From: Variovorax sp. ZS18.2.2
GTDB lineage: Bacteria > Pseudomonadota > Gammaproteobacteria > Burkholderiales > Burkholderiaceae_C
Direction: 5' to 3'
Assembly: GCF_024701975.1 (NCBI RefSeq)
Contig: NZ_JANLNM010000001.1
Location: forward strand, 186,001 to 250,000
DNA length: 64,000 bases
Of the stretch, positions 25,052 to 34,731 are shown piece after piece. The notes under the pieces were generated by a model, which did not search any database, was not told the DNA's origin, and worked only from the letters and a program-made list of their open reading frames with translations. Both the position numbers and the translations under genes were made by a program. Every line of letters begins with the position of its first letter. Positions within the stretch are counted from its first letter, which is position 1.

Positions 25052-26230
25052 TCAGAGTTCTTCGACGCGGCGCGGCGGATAGCTGTCCCAGGCCTGGCAG
25101 CCCGGGCAGTGCCAGAAGTACTGGTGCGCCTCGAAGCCGCAGGCGGCGCAGCGGTAGCGCATCAGCGGGCGGGTGGCTTGGTCGAGCGCGCGCTGCACCT
25201 GCGGATGGAACTGCTCGTGCTCGAACTTTTCGCCCGCGAGCCAGCGCGATGCGGCGACCAGCGAGGGCTGGTGTGCGAGATGCGCGATGTAGCCGTCGCG
25301 CGGTGCGGGCGGCTGCTGCTCCTCGGCGGCGGTCGTCGTCGACGGCGTGCCGCCCAGGGCGATCAGCGCTTCGAGCACATCGATCGACGGTGACTCGGCA
25401 TAACGCCGCTGCAGCAGCGCGAGCGCCTCGGCTTCGCGGTGCGCTGCCACGGCGGCTTGCTGCAGTGCGGCAGCGTACAGCGGCAGTGCGAGCGGCGCGG
25501 TGTCGCTCAGTGCCACGAGCGTGTCGAAGGCTGCGGCTGCATTGCCGTTGCGCAGTTGCAGGTTGGCGGTGTCGATGGCCGGGCGCGGCGCCTGCGGGGC
25601 CAGCTCGACGGCCTGCGCGAGCAGCTTTGCGGCAGCGGGCAGTTCGCCAGCGGCCACGCGCTCGGTCGCCTGCTCGCAGAGGTGATGCGCGCGGCGCGTG
25701 GCGTAGCTGGCCTGGTCGGATTCGTCCAGCTTCTGCGCCACGTCGGCGGCCTGGGTCCATTCGCGCGAGCGCTCGTAGATGGCGAGCAGCGAGAGGCGCG
25801 CCTCGTTCTCGTAGCGCGTGCCTTCGAGCTTCTGCAGCGCGGCCTCGGCGCGGTCGAGCAGGCCGGCGCGCAGGAAGTCTTGCGCCAGCGCGTGCTGTGC
25901 GCGCTCGCGGTCGGTGCGGCTCAGGTCGCCGCGGCCGAGCAGGTGCTCGTGCACGCGCACCGCACGCTGGTATTCGCCGCGGCGGCGGAACAGGTTGCCG
26001 AGCGCGAAGTGCAGCTCCTGCGTGTCGGGGTCGTTCTGCACGGCCTCGATGAAGGCGTCGATGGCCTGGTCCTGCTGCTCGTTGAGCAGGAAGTTCAGGC
26101 CGCGGAAATAGGCCTTGGGCGCCTGCCGGTTCTCGAGCTTGAGCTGGCGGATGTCGAAGCGCGATGCGAGCCACCCGAGCACGAAGGCGACGGGCAGGCT
26201 GATCAGCAGCCAGCTGGGATCAAAGTCCAT
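25052..26230 (-). CDS. lapB: LPS assembly protein LapB
   Basis: This 392-aa protein has an N-terminal membrane helix (LLISLPVAFVLGWLASRF), then tetratricopeptide repeats (FALGNLFRRRGEYQRAVRVH and several more, about residues 70-330) and a C-terminal rubredoxin-like zinc site, CAACGF followed by HCPGCQAWD. This is the exact layout of LapB/YciM, which controls LpxC degradation and coordinates lipopolysaccharide export. It overlaps lapA by 11 bases, as in many proteobacteria, within the rpsA-ihfB-lapA-lapB block. Confidence 0.95.
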   Translation of the reverse strand: MDFDPSWLLISLPVAFVLGWLASRFDIRQLKLENRQAPKAYFRGLNFLLNEQQDQAIDAFIEAVQNDPDTQELHFALGNLFRRRGEYQRAVRVHEHLLGRGDLSRTDRERAQHALAQDFLRAGLLDRAEAALQKLEGTRYENEARLSLLAIYERSREWTQAADVAQKLDESDQASYATRRAHHLCEQATERVAAGELPAAAKLLAQAVELAPQAPRPAIDTANLQLRNGNAAAAFDTLVALSDTAPLALPLYAAALQQAAVAAHREAEALALLQRRYAESPSIDVLEALIALGGTPSTTTAAEEQQPPAPRDGYIAHLAHQPSLVAASRWLAGEKFEHEQFHPQVQRALDQATRPLMRYRCAACGFEAHQYFWHCPGCQAWDSYPPRRVEEL

Positions 26231-26558
26231 GTTGACGTACGGCGGGAAGGTCGGTGGCGGAGATGGACGGTGCCGCTGCCGGAGCAGGCACGGCCGTCGG
26301 TGCCGTTGTGGAGAGGGCTTCGGTCGCCGATGGTGCTTGAGCTGCAGCGGCGGCCCGGTGTTTCCACCAGCCCGGCAGCATGCCGAGTGCGCCCACCACG
26401 AGCCCGCCTGCGAAGGCTGCGAGCACGACGAGCACCAGCGGTGCGCGCCAGTGGGTGCCGAAGAAGAAGTAGACGGTCGCGTCGTGCTGGTTGTTCAGCG
26501 CGAAGGCGAAGAGCGTAAAAAAAATGGCTGCCTTGAGCAGCCACAGGAGGTATTTCAT
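26220..26558 (-). CDS. lapA: LapA domain membrane protein
   Basis: This 112-aa protein has two membrane helices (LLWLLKAAIFFTLFAFALNN and LVLVVLAAFAGGLVVGALG) separated by TVYFFFGTHWRAPL, the LapA/YciS pattern. A disordered Ala/Pro/Thr-rich tail follows. I chose ATG 26558 because GGGA lies at suitable distance; ATG 26564 (two residues longer) is possible. LapA partners LapB in LPS assembly. Confidence 0.88.
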   Translation of the reverse strand: MKYLLWLLKAAIFFTLFAFALNNQHDATVYFFFGTHWRAPLVLVVLAAFAGGLVVGALGMLPGWWKHRAAAAAQAPSATEALSTTAPTAVPAPAAAPSISATDLPAVRQHGL

Positions 26559-26607
26559 AGCCATTCCCGTTGCCGGAGGCATTCTACGTTTGCATCATCC
26601 ACGCGGA

Positions 26608-26931
26608 TCAGGCCTTGCGGCCCTTGGCTTCCTTGGCGTCGAGCTCGGCGGTCTTCGCGTCGACGGCCTCGCGCAAGGCCTTGCCCGGCTTGAAATGCGG
26701 CACCCGCTTTTCCGGAATCTGAACGCTCTCGCCCGAACGCGGATTGCGCCCGATGCGCGGCGGACGCCGGTTGACCGAGAAGCTGCCGAACCCGCGGATC
26801 TCGATGCGGTGCCCGCGCACCAGCGCGTCGCTCATCGCGTCCAGGATGGTCTTGACGGCGTATTCGGCATCGCGGTGCGTGAGTTGCGCAAAGCGCGCTG
26901 CGAGTTCTTCGACGAGGTCAGAGCGGGTCAT
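26608..26931 (-). CDS. ihfB: Integration host factor subunit beta
   Basis: This 107-aa DNA-bending protein has the HU/IHF fold: a helical N terminus ([20 protein letters not shown]), then [20 protein letters not shown], whose beta arms carry the intercalating proline, and a short C-terminal helix. The ORF is a little longer than the roughly 94 residues of E. coli IhfB owing to a Lys/Ala-rich tail. It follows rpsA, as in most proteobacteria, but is separated by a terminator (26959-27000), so expression probably depends on partial read-through or a local promoter. Confidence 0.96.
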   Translation of the reverse strand: MTRSDLVEELAARFAQLTHRDAEYAVKTILDAMSDALVRGHRIEIRGFGSFSVNRRPPRIGRNPRSGESVQIPEKRVPHFKPGKALREAVDAKTAELDAKEAKGRKA

Positions 26932-26958
26932 AAGAGGCCAGTGCAGAAAACGTGGACG

Positions 26959-27000
26959 AAAAAAACAGAGCGGCCAAGCTAAGAGCCTGGCCTGCTCTGT
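26959..27000 (-). terminator. Intrinsic terminator after rpsA
   Basis: On the minus strand a long stem, ACAGAGC..GGCC..GC against GC..GGCC.GCTCTGT (plus coordinates 26965-27000, with one bulged base and one mismatch, loop about five bases), is followed by seven T residues (complement of A-run 26959-26965). It lies 13 bases after the rpsA stop. Confidence 0.9.
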
Positions 27001-27013
27001 CTTCGGACTCAGC

Positions 27014-28702
27014 TTACTTGCTGTCGTTGTTGTCGAGCTTGGCGCGCAGCAGGGCGCCCAGGCTCGTCGTGCCCGCGTTTTCGCGTGCCGACTGCTGGCT
27101 CAGGTTGGCCATGGCGCCTTGTTCGTCGACCATGTCCTTCTGCTTGATGGACAGCTGGATGTTGCGGGTCTTGCGATCCACGTTCACGACGATGGCGGTG
27201 ACTTCGTCGCCTTCCTTGAGCACATTGCGGGCATCTTCGACGCGGTCGCGCGAGATTTCCGAAGCACGCAGGTAGCCGATGATGTCTTCGCCGAGGTCGA
27301 TTTCAGCGCCGCGGGCGTCCACGGTCTTGACCTTGCCGGTCACGATCTGGCCCTTGTCGTTCACCGTGGTGAACGTGGTGAACGGGTCGCTGTCGAGTTG
27401 CTTGATGCCCAGCGAGATGCGTTCGCGGTCGACGTCGACAGCCAGCACGAGCGCTTCGACTTCCTGGCCCTTCTTGTAGTTGCGAACGGCGGTTTCGCCG
27501 GCTTCGTTCCACGAGAGGTCCGAGAGGTGAACCAGGCCGTCGATGCCGGCAGCCAGACCCACGAACACGCCGAAGTCGGTGATCGACTTGATCGGGCCCT
27601 TGACGCGGTCGCCACGCTTGGTGTTTTGCGCGAACTCTTGCCACGGGTTGGCCTTGCACTGCTTCATGCCCAGGCTGATGCGGCGCTTGTCTTCGTCGAT
27701 TTCCAGGACCATGACTTCGACTTCGTCGCCCAGCGAGACGATCTTGTTCGGAGCGATGTTCTTGTTGGTCCAGTCCATTTCGGAGACGTGCACCAGGCCT
27801 TCGATGCCGGGTTCGAGTTCGACGAACGCGCCGTAGTCGGCAATGTTCGTGACCTTGCCGAACAGGCGGGTCGATTGCGGGTAGCGGCGCGAAACGCCCA
27901 TCCACGGGTCATCACCCATTTGCTTCAGACCCAGCGAGACACGGTTCTTTTCGGTGTCGAACTTGAGGATCTTGGCGGTGATTTCCTGGCCGGCCTGAAC
28001 GACTTCGCTCGGGTGGCGAACACGGCGCCATGCCATGTCGGTGATGTGCAGCAGGCCGTCGATGCCGCCGAGGTCCACGAACGCACCGTATTCGGTGATG
28101 TTCTTGACCACGCCGCGGACAACAGCGCCTTCCTTCAGGGTTTCCATCAGCTTGGCGCGTTCTTCGCCCATGCTGGCTTCGACCACGGCACGACGCGACA
28201 GCACGACGTTGTTGCGCTTGCGGTCGAGCTTGATGACCTTGAATTCGAGGGTCTTGTTTTCGTACGGGGTCAGGTCCTTGATCGGACGCGTGTCGATCAG
28301 CGAGCCCGGCAGGAACGCGCGGATGCCGTTGACCAGAACGGTGAGACCGCCCTTGACCTTGCCGCTGGTGGTGCCGGTGACGAAGTCGCCCGATTCCAGG
28401 GCCTTCTCGAGGGCGAGCCACGAAGCGAGGCGCTTGGCGGTGTCGCGCGAGAGGATGGTGTCGCCGTAGCCGTTTTCAACGCTGCCGATGGCAACGGAAA
28501 CGAAATCGCCGGCCTGGACTTCGAGTTCGCCCTTGTCGTTCTTGAACTCCTCGATCGGCACATACGCTTCGGACTTCAGACCGGCGTTGACGACGACGTG
28601 GTTGTGTTCGACGCGCACGACTTCGGCCGTGATGACCTCGCCGGTGCGCATTTCGGAACGCTTCAGGGACTCTTCGAATAGGTCGGCAAAAGATTCAGAC
28701 AT
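27014..28702 (-). CDS. rpsA: 30S ribosomal protein S1
   Basis: This 562-aa protein consists of six S1 RNA-binding motifs; the last four repeat segments such as [39 protein letters not shown] and [21 protein letters not shown]1 brings mRNAs with weak ribosome sites to the 30S subunit. Length matches betaproteobacterial S1. It lies downstream of aroA-cmk, the usual cmk-rpsA order, with a 231-base structured spacer that probably holds its promoter and autoregulatory leader. Confidence 0.97.
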   Translation of the reverse strand: MSESFADLFEESLKRSEMRTGEVITAEVVRVEHNHVVVNAGLKSEAYVPIEEFKNDKGELEVQAGDFVSVAIGSVENGYGDTILSRDTAKRLASWLALEKALESGDFVTGTTSGKVKGGLTVLVNGIRAFLPGSLIDTRPIKDLTPYENKTLEFKVIKLDRKRNNVVLSRRAVVEASMGEERAKLMETLKEGAVVRGVVKNITEYGAFVDLGGIDGLLHITDMAWRRVRHPSEVVQAGQEITAKILKFDTEKNRVSLGLKQMGDDPWMGVSRRYPQSTRLFGKVTNIADYGAFVELEPGIEGLVHVSEMDWTNKNIAPNKIVSLGDEVEVMVLEIDEDKRRISLGMKQCKANPWQEFAQNTKRGDRVKGPIKSITDFGVFVGLAAGIDGLVHLSDLSWNEAGETAVRNYKKGQEVEALVLAVDVDRERISLGIKQLDSDPFTTFTTVNDKGQIVTGKVKTVDARGAEIDLGEDIIGYLRASEISRDRVEDARNVLKEGDEVTAIVVNVDRKTRNIQLSIKQKDMVDEQGAMANLSQQSARENAGTTSLGALLRAKLDNNDSK

Positions 28703-28893
28703 TTATGGTTCCTTCCGTCAGGCAGGGTTGGCAGGCGCTCTTGCGAAATTGCGTGCGACTGCTGTGGATCTGGAGACGGCGGTTTTGTGGGCTGGTGCCC
28801 GGGTTGGTTGAACAACCAGAAGGCCGGTGCGCTTGTCGCGCGAAAGGAGCCTGCTGGAGCGGTATGCGCCACCCGGAACACCCGGTTGACGCG

Positions 28894-28953
28894 AGCCTTT
28901 CAAGCGGACTTGAAAGGCTGTACTTCAAACCGCTCAAGCGGGCTTGAACGGTT
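28894..28953. promoter_or_regulatory. Tandem hairpins between aroA-cmk and rpsA
   Basis: Two adjacent stem-loops share the core TCAAGCGG(A/G)CTTGAA. AGCCTTTCAAG (28894-28904) pairs perfectly with CTTGAAAGGCT (28909-28919), loop CGGA. AACCGCTCAAG (28928-28938) pairs with CTTGAACGGTT (28943-28953), one mismatch, loop CGGG; this one overlaps the last codons of aroA-cmk. Neither has a T-tract. They may be processing signals, an S1-binding leader, or part of a repeat family. Confidence 0.5.
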
Positions 28954-30946
28954 GAATTTCCTGCCACCAGTTCAACACCGTATCGATCGATTGCTCGATG
29001 GACAGCTGGGAGTTGTCGAGGTGGCGGGCATCCTGCGCCGGCTTCAGAGGAGCGACGCTGCGGGATGAATCCCGGGCGTCACGTGCTTCCAAGTCGGAGC
29101 GAAGACTGTCGAGTGTAGTCGAAATACCCTTTGAAATCAACTGCTTATGGCGCCGTTCCGCCCTCTGGGCGGCGCTGGCCGTGAGGAAGACCTTGAGCGT
29201 GGCGTCCGGGAAGATCACGGTGCCCATGTCGCGGCCGTCGGCGACCAAGCCGGGGAGCTGGCGAAAGCGCTGTTGCAGCGCCAGAAGGGCTTCGCGCACG
29301 GCTGGCAGGGTCGAGACGCGGGAGGCGTCCATGCCGGCCGCCTCGCTGCGGATCTCATCGCTCACGTCCTCGCCGTCCAGCAGCACCTTGCCCTCGGTGA
29401 ACTGCAGGGGCAGGGCGGCCGCCAGGGTGGCGATCTGCGCCTCGTGCGGCGCATCCGCGCTGAGGCCGGCGCGGCGCATGGCCAGGCCGGTCACGCGGTA
29501 GAGCGAGCCCGAATCCAGGTAGTGGTAGCCCAGCAGGCGCGCCACCTCGGCCGCGAGCGTGCCCTTGCCCGAGGCGGTCGGGCCGTCGATGCAGATCACC
29601 GGCACCTCGGCGGCTTCGGCGACCGAGAACAGGGTTTCGAAGTAATCGGGGAAGGTCTTGGCGACGCAGTGCGGCTCGAGGATGCGGACCGGCACGCCCG
29701 CCGGGTTGAACGCCGCGAGCGAGAAGCACATCGCCACGCGGTGGTCGTCGTACGTGCGGATGCTCGCCGCCTGCCAGCCGGCCTGCGCGAGCGGGTGCAC
29801 GCGGATGAAATCCGGGCCGGCCTCGACCGTGGCGCCGAGCTTCCTCAGCTCGTTGGCCATGGCGTCGATGCGGTCGGTTTCCTTGACGCGCCAGCTGGCG
29901 ATGTTGCGCAGTGTGCTCGGGCCATCGGCGTAGAGCGCCATGACGGCAAGGGTCATCGCCGCGTCGGGGATGTGGTTCGCGTCGAGGTCGATGGCCTTGA
30001 GCGGCCAGGCGCCGCGGCGCACTTCGAGCCAGTTCGGGCCGCTGTCGACCTCGGCGCCCATCTGGCGGGCCGCATCGATGAAGCGGATGTCGCCCTGGAT
30101 CGAATCGGCGCCCACACCCTCGATCCGCACGCCATTTTTCCCGGAAACGCCTGTGGCGATGGCGCCCAATGCTATGAAATAGCTAGCGGACGAGGCGTCG
30201 GCCTCGACGTGGATGTCGCCCGGCGAGCTGTAGCTGCTGCCGGCGGGAATGGTGAAGCGTTCCCAGCCGTCGCGCCGCACCGTGATGCCGAAACGCGCCA
30301 GCAGGTTCAGCGTGATCTCGATGTAGGGCTTGGAGATCAGCTCGCCGACCACCTCGATCACGATGTCGTTGCGGGCTGCGAGGGGCAGCGCCAGCAGCAG
30401 GGCCGTAAGGAACTGGCTAGAGACGTCGCCGCGCACGCGGATCGGCGCATGGAGTGCCAAGTCGCCGTGATCGACCGGGTGGATGCGCAATGGCGGATAG
30501 CCCGGGTTGCCGAGGTAGTCGATGTTGCAGCCGAGCTGGGTGAGCGCATCGACCAAGTCGCCGATGGGCCGCTCGTGCATGCGCGGCACGCCGCTCAGCT
30601 CGAACTCGCCGCCGAGCAGCGAGAGCGCGGCCGTCAGCGGGCGCATGGCGGTGCCGGCGTTGCCGAGGAACAGCGGCAGCAGCGCCCCGCCGGACTTCAG
30701 TTGGCCGCCGAGGCCGGTGATCTGCAGCGTGCTCCCGGCGGGCTGGACGCCGCAGCCGAGTGCACGCAGGGCATCGAGCATCACGCGCGTGTCGTCGGAG
30801 TCGAGCAGGTCGTGGATCGTGGTGGTGCCGCTCGCGAGCGCGGCCAGCAGCAGCACGCGGTTCGAAATGCTCTTGGAGCCCGGCAGCCGGACGGTGCCGG
30901 CGGCGCCCACGAGGGGCGGGAGGTCGAGGAATGCGGTCGAGAACAT
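28934..30946 (-). CDS. aroA-cmk: Fused EPSP synthase/cytidylate kinase
   Basis: This single 670-aa polypeptide joins two enzymes. Residues 1 to about 440 are 3-phosphoshikimate 1-carboxyvinyltransferase: [33 protein letters not shown] and the late KETDRIDAM are its active-site motifs. Residues from about 449 are cytidylate kinase with P-loop [18 protein letters not shown] and [13 protein letters not shown]. In most bacteria aroA and cmk are separate adjacent genes; the fusion is known in Comamonadaceae-type genomes. No frameshift or stop lies at the junction. It starts one base after the tyrA stop and belongs to the aromatic amino acid block. Confidence 0.95.
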   Translation of the reverse strand: MFSTAFLDLPPLVGAAGTVRLPGSKSISNRVLLLAALASGTTTIHDLLDSDDTRVMLDALRALGCGVQPAGSTLQITGLGGQLKSGGALLPLFLGNAGTAMRPLTAALSLLGGEFELSGVPRMHERPIGDLVDALTQLGCNIDYLGNPGYPPLRIHPVDHGDLALHAPIRVRGDVSSQFLTALLLALPLAARNDIVIEVVGELISKPYIEITLNLLARFGITVRRDGWERFTIPAGSSYSSPGDIHVEADASSASYFIALGAIATGVSGKNGVRIEGVGADSIQGDIRFIDAARQMGAEVDSGPNWLEVRRGAWPLKAIDLDANHIPDAAMTLAVMALYADGPSTLRNIASWRVKETDRIDAMANELRKLGATVEAGPDFIRVHPLAQAGWQAASIRTYDDHRVAMCFSLAAFNPAGVPVRILEPHCVAKTFPDYFETLFSVAEAAEVPVICIDGPTASGKGTLAAEVARLLGYHYLDSGSLYRVTGLAMRRAGLSADAPHEAQIATLAAALPLQFTEGKVLLDGEDVSDEIRSEAAGMDASRVSTLPAVREALLALQQRFRQLPGLVADGRDMGTVIFPDATLKVFLTASAAQRAERRHKQLISKGISTTLDSLRSDLEARDARDSSRSVAPLKPAQDARHLDNSQLSIEQSIDTVLNWWQEIQPFKPA

Positions 30947-30947
30947 G

Positions 30948-31841
30948 TCAGCTGTCCTGCTGGGCCGAGGCGTCGGTGCTCGCGTTGGGCTTCCAGGCGG
31001 CGCGCGCCTTGCTGGCGGCGGCGATGGATTGCTCCAGCCCTTGCAGGTCGCCGGCAGTCATCAATGCCTCGAGGTCTTCGAGCGCCTTGCGGAAGGCCTG
31101 GGACTGTTGCAGCACCTGCTCGCGATTGGCGAGCAGCACATCGCGCCACATGACCGGGTCGCTGGCGGCGATGCGCGAGAAGTCGCGAAAGCCCGGTCCC
31201 GCGAGACTGAGGAAACGGTCGCCCTGCGGCTGCGCGGTGAGGGCGTTGGTGTACGCGAACGCCAGCAGGTGGGGCAGGTGACTCACGGCAGCGAACGAGG
31301 CGTCGTGCTCCTCGTGCGTCATGGTGACCACGTTGGCGCCGATGCCGCTCCACACTTGCGAGGCGCGCTGCACGTTCGAGCGCAACGTGGTCTTGACCGG
31401 CGTCAGCACGACCTGGCGGCCGGTGAAGAGCGAGGCCTCGGCATGCTCGATGCCCGAGACTTCCTTGCCGGCGATCGGATGCGCCGGAACGAAGTTCGCG
31501 AACTGCTTTTGCAGGCCGTTGCGTGCGGCCTCGATCACGTCGCCCTTGGTCGAGCCGACGTCCATCACCAGCGTCTCGTTCGAGATGCCGTGGCGGATCG
31601 CCTTGAACATGGCTTCTGAGGCGGCGACCGGCACGGCCAGTAACACGAGGTCGGCGCCCGACACCGCCAGCAGCGCGGAGGGCGCCGCTACGTCGATCAC
31701 GCCGAGCTGGCGTGCCCGCTCGGTGGTGGAGGGCGACTTGCTGTAGCCGACCACGCGTTTCACCAGCTTCGCGCGCTTGAGCGCGAGCGCAAAGGAGCCG
31801 CCCATGAGGCCGCAGCCGATCAATCCCAGTTGCTCGAACAT
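30948..31841 (-). CDS. tyrA: Prephenate dehydrogenase
   Basis: This 297-aa NAD(P)-dependent enzyme has the Rossmann motif [15 protein letters not shown] at its N terminus, [11 protein letters not shown], and the substrate-binding [16 protein letters not shown] with its catalytic His. It converts prephenate to 4-hydroxyphenylpyruvate for tyrosine. There is no chorismate mutase or ACT domain, so it is the monofunctional type. The ATG at 31841 lies 14 bases after the pheA stop. Confidence 0.95.
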   Translation of the reverse strand: MFEQLGLIGCGLMGGSFALALKRAKLVKRVVGYSKSPSTTERARQLGVIDVAAPSALLAVSGADLVLLAVPVAASEAMFKAIRHGISNETLVMDVGSTKGDVIEAARNGLQKQFANFVPAHPIAGKEVSGIEHAEASLFTGRQVVLTPVKTTLRSNVQRASQVWSGIGANVVTMTHEEHDASFAAVSHLPHLLAFAYTNALTAQPQGDRFLSLAGPGFRDFSRIAASDPVMWRDVLLANREQVLQQSQAFRKALEDLEALMTAGDLQGLEQSIAAASKARAAWKPNASTDASAQQDS

Positions 31842-31855
31842 CGTGTCTGTCCGGC

Positions 31856-32977
31856 TCAGGCTTTGACGGGGTAGGCGCCAAGCACCTTGTAGAACGCGCA
31901 GAGGCCGCGCAGCTCGGCCAGTGCCGCGGCCACGTTGGGCTGCGAGGGGTGGCCGTCGAGGTCGATGTAGAAGTAATACTCCCATTGGCCGGTGCGCGCG
32001 GGGCGCGATTCGAAGCGCGTCATGGACACGTTGTTGGTCTTCAGTGGCACCAGCAGGTCGTGCACCGCGCCTGGCTGGTTCGGCACCGAGACGATCAGGC
32101 TCGTGCAGTCCTTGCCCGATGCCGGCGGCATGGCCAGCGTCTGCGGCAGGCAGATCACGGAGAAGCGGGTGCGGTTGTACGAATCGTCCTGGATGGCGTG
32201 CGCCACGATGTGCAGGCCGAAGCGGGTGGCGGCGCGTTCGCCGGCGAGCCCGGCCCAGGCCGGATTGGAGGCCGCGAGACGCGCGCCTTCGGCATTGCTC
32301 GAGACGGCACGTCGCTCGGCGTTGGGCAGGTGCTTGGAGAGCCAGGTCTGGCATTGCGCGAGTGCCTGCGGGTGAGCCAGCACGGCCTCGATGCCTTCGA
32401 GCGAGTTCTCGCTGCGCAGCAGGTGGTGGCGCACCAGCAGGCTGACTTCGCCGACGACGTGGGTGGGCGAATGCAGGAACAGGTCGAGCGAGCGGGTGAC
32501 CACGCCTTCGGTCGAGTTCTCGACGCCGACCACGCCGTACTGAGCGCTGCCTGCGGCGGTGGCGTGGAACACTTCGTCGAAGCTGGCGCAGTAGATCAGG
32601 TCGGCGGCGCCGCCGAAGTATTCGATGGCGGCCTGCTCGCAGAAGGTGCCTTCAGGCCCCAGCACGGCCACGCGCTGCGGCGATTCGAGGGCCAGGCAGG
32701 CCGACATGATCTCGCGCCAGATGGCTGCTACATGGAGGTCCTTGAGCGGGCCGCCATTGCTTTTCTGCATCTTGTCGATGACGGCGGCAACGCGGTCAGG
32801 GCGAAAGAACGGCGTGCCTTCGCGTTTCTTGACCTCGCCGACCAGTTCGGCCACGTGGGCACGCTCGTTGAGCAGGCTCAGCAGGCGTTGGTCGAGCGAG
32901 TCGATCTGCACGCGCAGATCGGCAAGGCTTTCGGAGTTGTAGTTGGAGGAGGGCGGTGTGGGTGCGGAGGCGGTCAT
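31856..32977 (-). CDS. pheA: Bifunctional chorismate mutase/prephenate dehydratase
   Basis: This 373-aa enzyme has an AroQ-type chorismate mutase helix bundle (about residues 15-100: LRVQIDSLDQRLLSLLNERA, with R and K catalytic residues), a prephenate dehydratase domain (about 105-285: LGPEGTFCEQAA, and the TRF in AATRFGLHI) and a C-terminal ACT regulatory domain (about 295-370: LIVSVPNQPGAVHDLL, with FESRPART). The ACT domain predicts feedback inhibition by phenylalanine. It sits between serC and tyrA in the conserved order. Confidence 0.96.
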   Translation of the reverse strand: MTASAPTPPSSNYNSESLADLRVQIDSLDQRLLSLLNERAHVAELVGEVKKREGTPFFRPDRVAAVIDKMQKSNGGPLKDLHVAAIWREIMSACLALESPQRVAVLGPEGTFCEQAAIEYFGGAADLIYCASFDEVFHATAAGSAQYGVVGVENSTEGVVTRSLDLFLHSPTHVVGEVSLLVRHHLLRSENSLEGIEAVLAHPQALAQCQTWLSKHLPNAERRAVSSNAEGARLAASNPAWAGLAGERAATRFGLHIVAHAIQDDSYNRTRFSVICLPQTLAMPPASGKDCTSLIVSVPNQPGAVHDLLVPLKTNNVSMTRFESRPARTGQWEYYFYIDLDGHPSQPNVAAALAELRGLCAFYKVLGAYPVKA

Positions 32978-33002
32978 CGGTGCGAGCAGCTAGGGCATGC
33001 GC

Positions 33003-34133
33003 CTAGGCATGCGATCGCTCGAATTCTCGCATGTAGCCCACGAGGGCCTGCACCCCTGCCAGCGGCATGGCGTTGTAGATGCTCGCGCGCATGCCGCCGA
33101 CCGACTTGTGGCCCTTGAGCTGCAGCAGCCCGGCTTCGCGTGCGCCGGCCAGGAACGCCTCGTTGCGGCTTTCGTCGGCCAGGAAAAACGGCACATTCAT
33201 GCGCGAGCGGCAGCTCGCATCGATGCGGTTGGCGTAGAAGTCGGAGCCGTCGATGAAGCCGTACAGCAGCTTGGCCTTCTCGATGTTGCGCTGCTCCATC
33301 GCGGCCACGCCGGTGAGCGTGCCCTCGGTCTGCTGCAACAGCCACTGGAACGTCAGCCCCGCCATGTAGATGCCCCAGGTCGGAGGGGTGTTGTACATGG
33401 AGTTGTTGTCGGCAACGATCTTGTAGTTGAAGGCGCTCGGGCAGATCTCGAGCGCATGGCCGAGGAGGTCGTCGCGCACGACGACGATCGTGAGGCCGGC
33501 CGGGCCCAGGTTCTTCTGTGCGCCGCCGAAGGCGAGGCCCACGCGGCGCCAGTCGACGCTGCGCGAAGCCACGTGCGACGAGAAATCGATGACGAGCGGC
33601 GCGTCGCTGCCGAGCGAGGCGAGGTCGGGCAACTGCTGGAATTCGATACCGTTGATCGTCTCGTTGGTGCACAGGTGCACGTACGAGGCGTCCTTGGTGG
33701 GTTGCCAGGTCGAGGGATCGGGCAGCTTCGTGTGCTGGTCGTCGGCGTTGCTTGCAGCCACGCGCGCCGTGCAATAGCGCTGCGCTTCCTTGTGCGACTT
33801 GATGCTCCAGCTGCCGGTGATGACGAAGTCGGCGGTTTTGCCGCGCGACAGGTTCATCGGCACGATGGCGTTTTCGCCAAGGCCGCCACCCTGCATGAAC
33901 AGGACGTGGAAATGGGAGGGCACGGCCAGCAGCGTGCGGATGTCGGCTTCGGCCTGCGTGCAGATCGCGCCGAATTCCTTGCCGCGATGGCTCATTTCCA
34001 TCACGCTCATGCCGCTGCCGTTCCAGTCGAGCATTTCGGCGGCGGCGCGCTGAAGCACCGCCTCCGGCATGGCAGCCGGACCGGCCGAGAAGTTGTAGGG
34101 GCGCTTGCCGGCCGGCGTCTGCTGCTGGGTCAC
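33003..34133 (-). CDS. serC: Phosphoserine aminotransferase
   Basis: This 376-aa class V aminotransferase has the SerC motifs [18 protein letters not shown], the SHRGKEF arginine and the PLP lysine in [11 protein letters not shown]. It makes phosphoserine from 3-phosphohydroxypyruvate and also serves vitamin B6 synthesis. The start is GTG at 34133, chosen because the family N terminus begins there. It is eight bases downstream of the DUF2059 gene and 25 bases before pheA. Confidence 0.96.
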   Translation of the reverse strand: MTQQQTPAGKRPYNFSAGPAAMPEAVLQRAAAEMLDWNGSGMSVMEMSHRGKEFGAICTQAEADIRTLLAVPSHFHVLFMQGGGLGENAIVPMNLSRGKTADFVITGSWSIKSHKEAQRYCTARVAASNADDQHTKLPDPSTWQPTKDASYVHLCTNETINGIEFQQLPDLASLGSDAPLVIDFSSHVASRSVDWRRVGLAFGGAQKNLGPAGLTIVVVRDDLLGHALEICPSAFNYKIVADNNSMYNTPPTWGIYMAGLTFQWLLQQTEGTLTGVAAMEQRNIEKAKLLYGFIDGSDFYANRIDASCRSRMNVPFFLADESRNEAFLAGAREAGLLQLKGHKSVGGMRASIYNAMPLAGVQALVGYMREFERSHA

Positions 34134-34140
34134 GTTGTCT

Positions 34141-34731
34141 TTACTTCTTGGCAGGTGCCTTGGCTGGTGCCTTGGCGGGTGCGGAACCTTGGGCCGGGGC
34201 GTCGGTCGGAGCGCCGAGGGCCTTGGCGACGTTGGTGTCGAGTGCGCGCATCTTGGGCTCGATGGCGGCGCGGGTGTCGGCCACCAGCTTTTCCGTCAAC
34301 GCGGTCTGCATCTTCGGATTCAGATCCTGGTACTTCTTGCTGAGCGGGGAGTTGATCCAGGCCAGCAGTTGCTTGAGTTCGTCTTCGCTGAAGTTCTGCT
34401 CGAGCAGCGGGGTCAGGGCGCCCGGTGCCAGTTGCACGGCCTTGTCGCGCACGATGGGGTAGGCATCGTCGAAGTACTTCTTGAGCTCGGCGTCGGCAGC
34501 CTTGGCGGCCGATTCGCGCTTGGCTTCGGGCACTTGGGTCTGCAGGTACTGCGAGCCGGCTTGCGCGATCGGGGCGCTCGACTGCTCGACCAGGCCGCGC
34601 GCCAGCGATTCGATGCCGGGGCGTTGAATGTCGATGAACTGCTTGATCAGCGTGGCCTTGTCCTGGGCCATGGCGGCCATCGAGCTGCTGGCCAAAGCTA
34701 CCGTCAGAAGTGCGAGTTTGATTTTTTTCAC
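34141..34731 (-). CDS. DUF2059 family exported protein
   Basis: This 196-aa protein has a signal peptide (about residues 1-23, ending AMAQ) and an all-alpha DUF2059-like body: [20 protein letters not shown] and [20 protein letters not shown], with the typical closing Ala/Pro/Lys-rich tail of repeats ([14 protein letters not shown]). It starts with GTG and overlaps the gyrA stop by four bases (GTGA), so it is translationally coupled to gyrase A. Position between gyrA and serC is conserved in Comamonadaceae as far as I recall. Function unknown; periplasmic location inferred. Confidence 0.85.
   Translation of the reverse strand: MKKIKLALLTVALASSSMAAMAQDKATLIKQFIDIQRPGIESLARGLVEQSSAPIAQAGSQYLQTQVPEAKRESAAKAADAELKKYFDDAYPIVRDKAVQLAPGALTPLLEQNFSEDELKQLLAWINSPLSKKYQDLNPKMQTALTEKLVADTRAAIEPKMRALDTNVAKALGAPTDAPAQGSAPAKAPAKAPAKK

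Noticed and set aside
29147..31153. 668-aa plus-strand frame opposite aroA-cmk and tyrA
   Set aside because: No signal or domain and spans two real genes; shadow frame.
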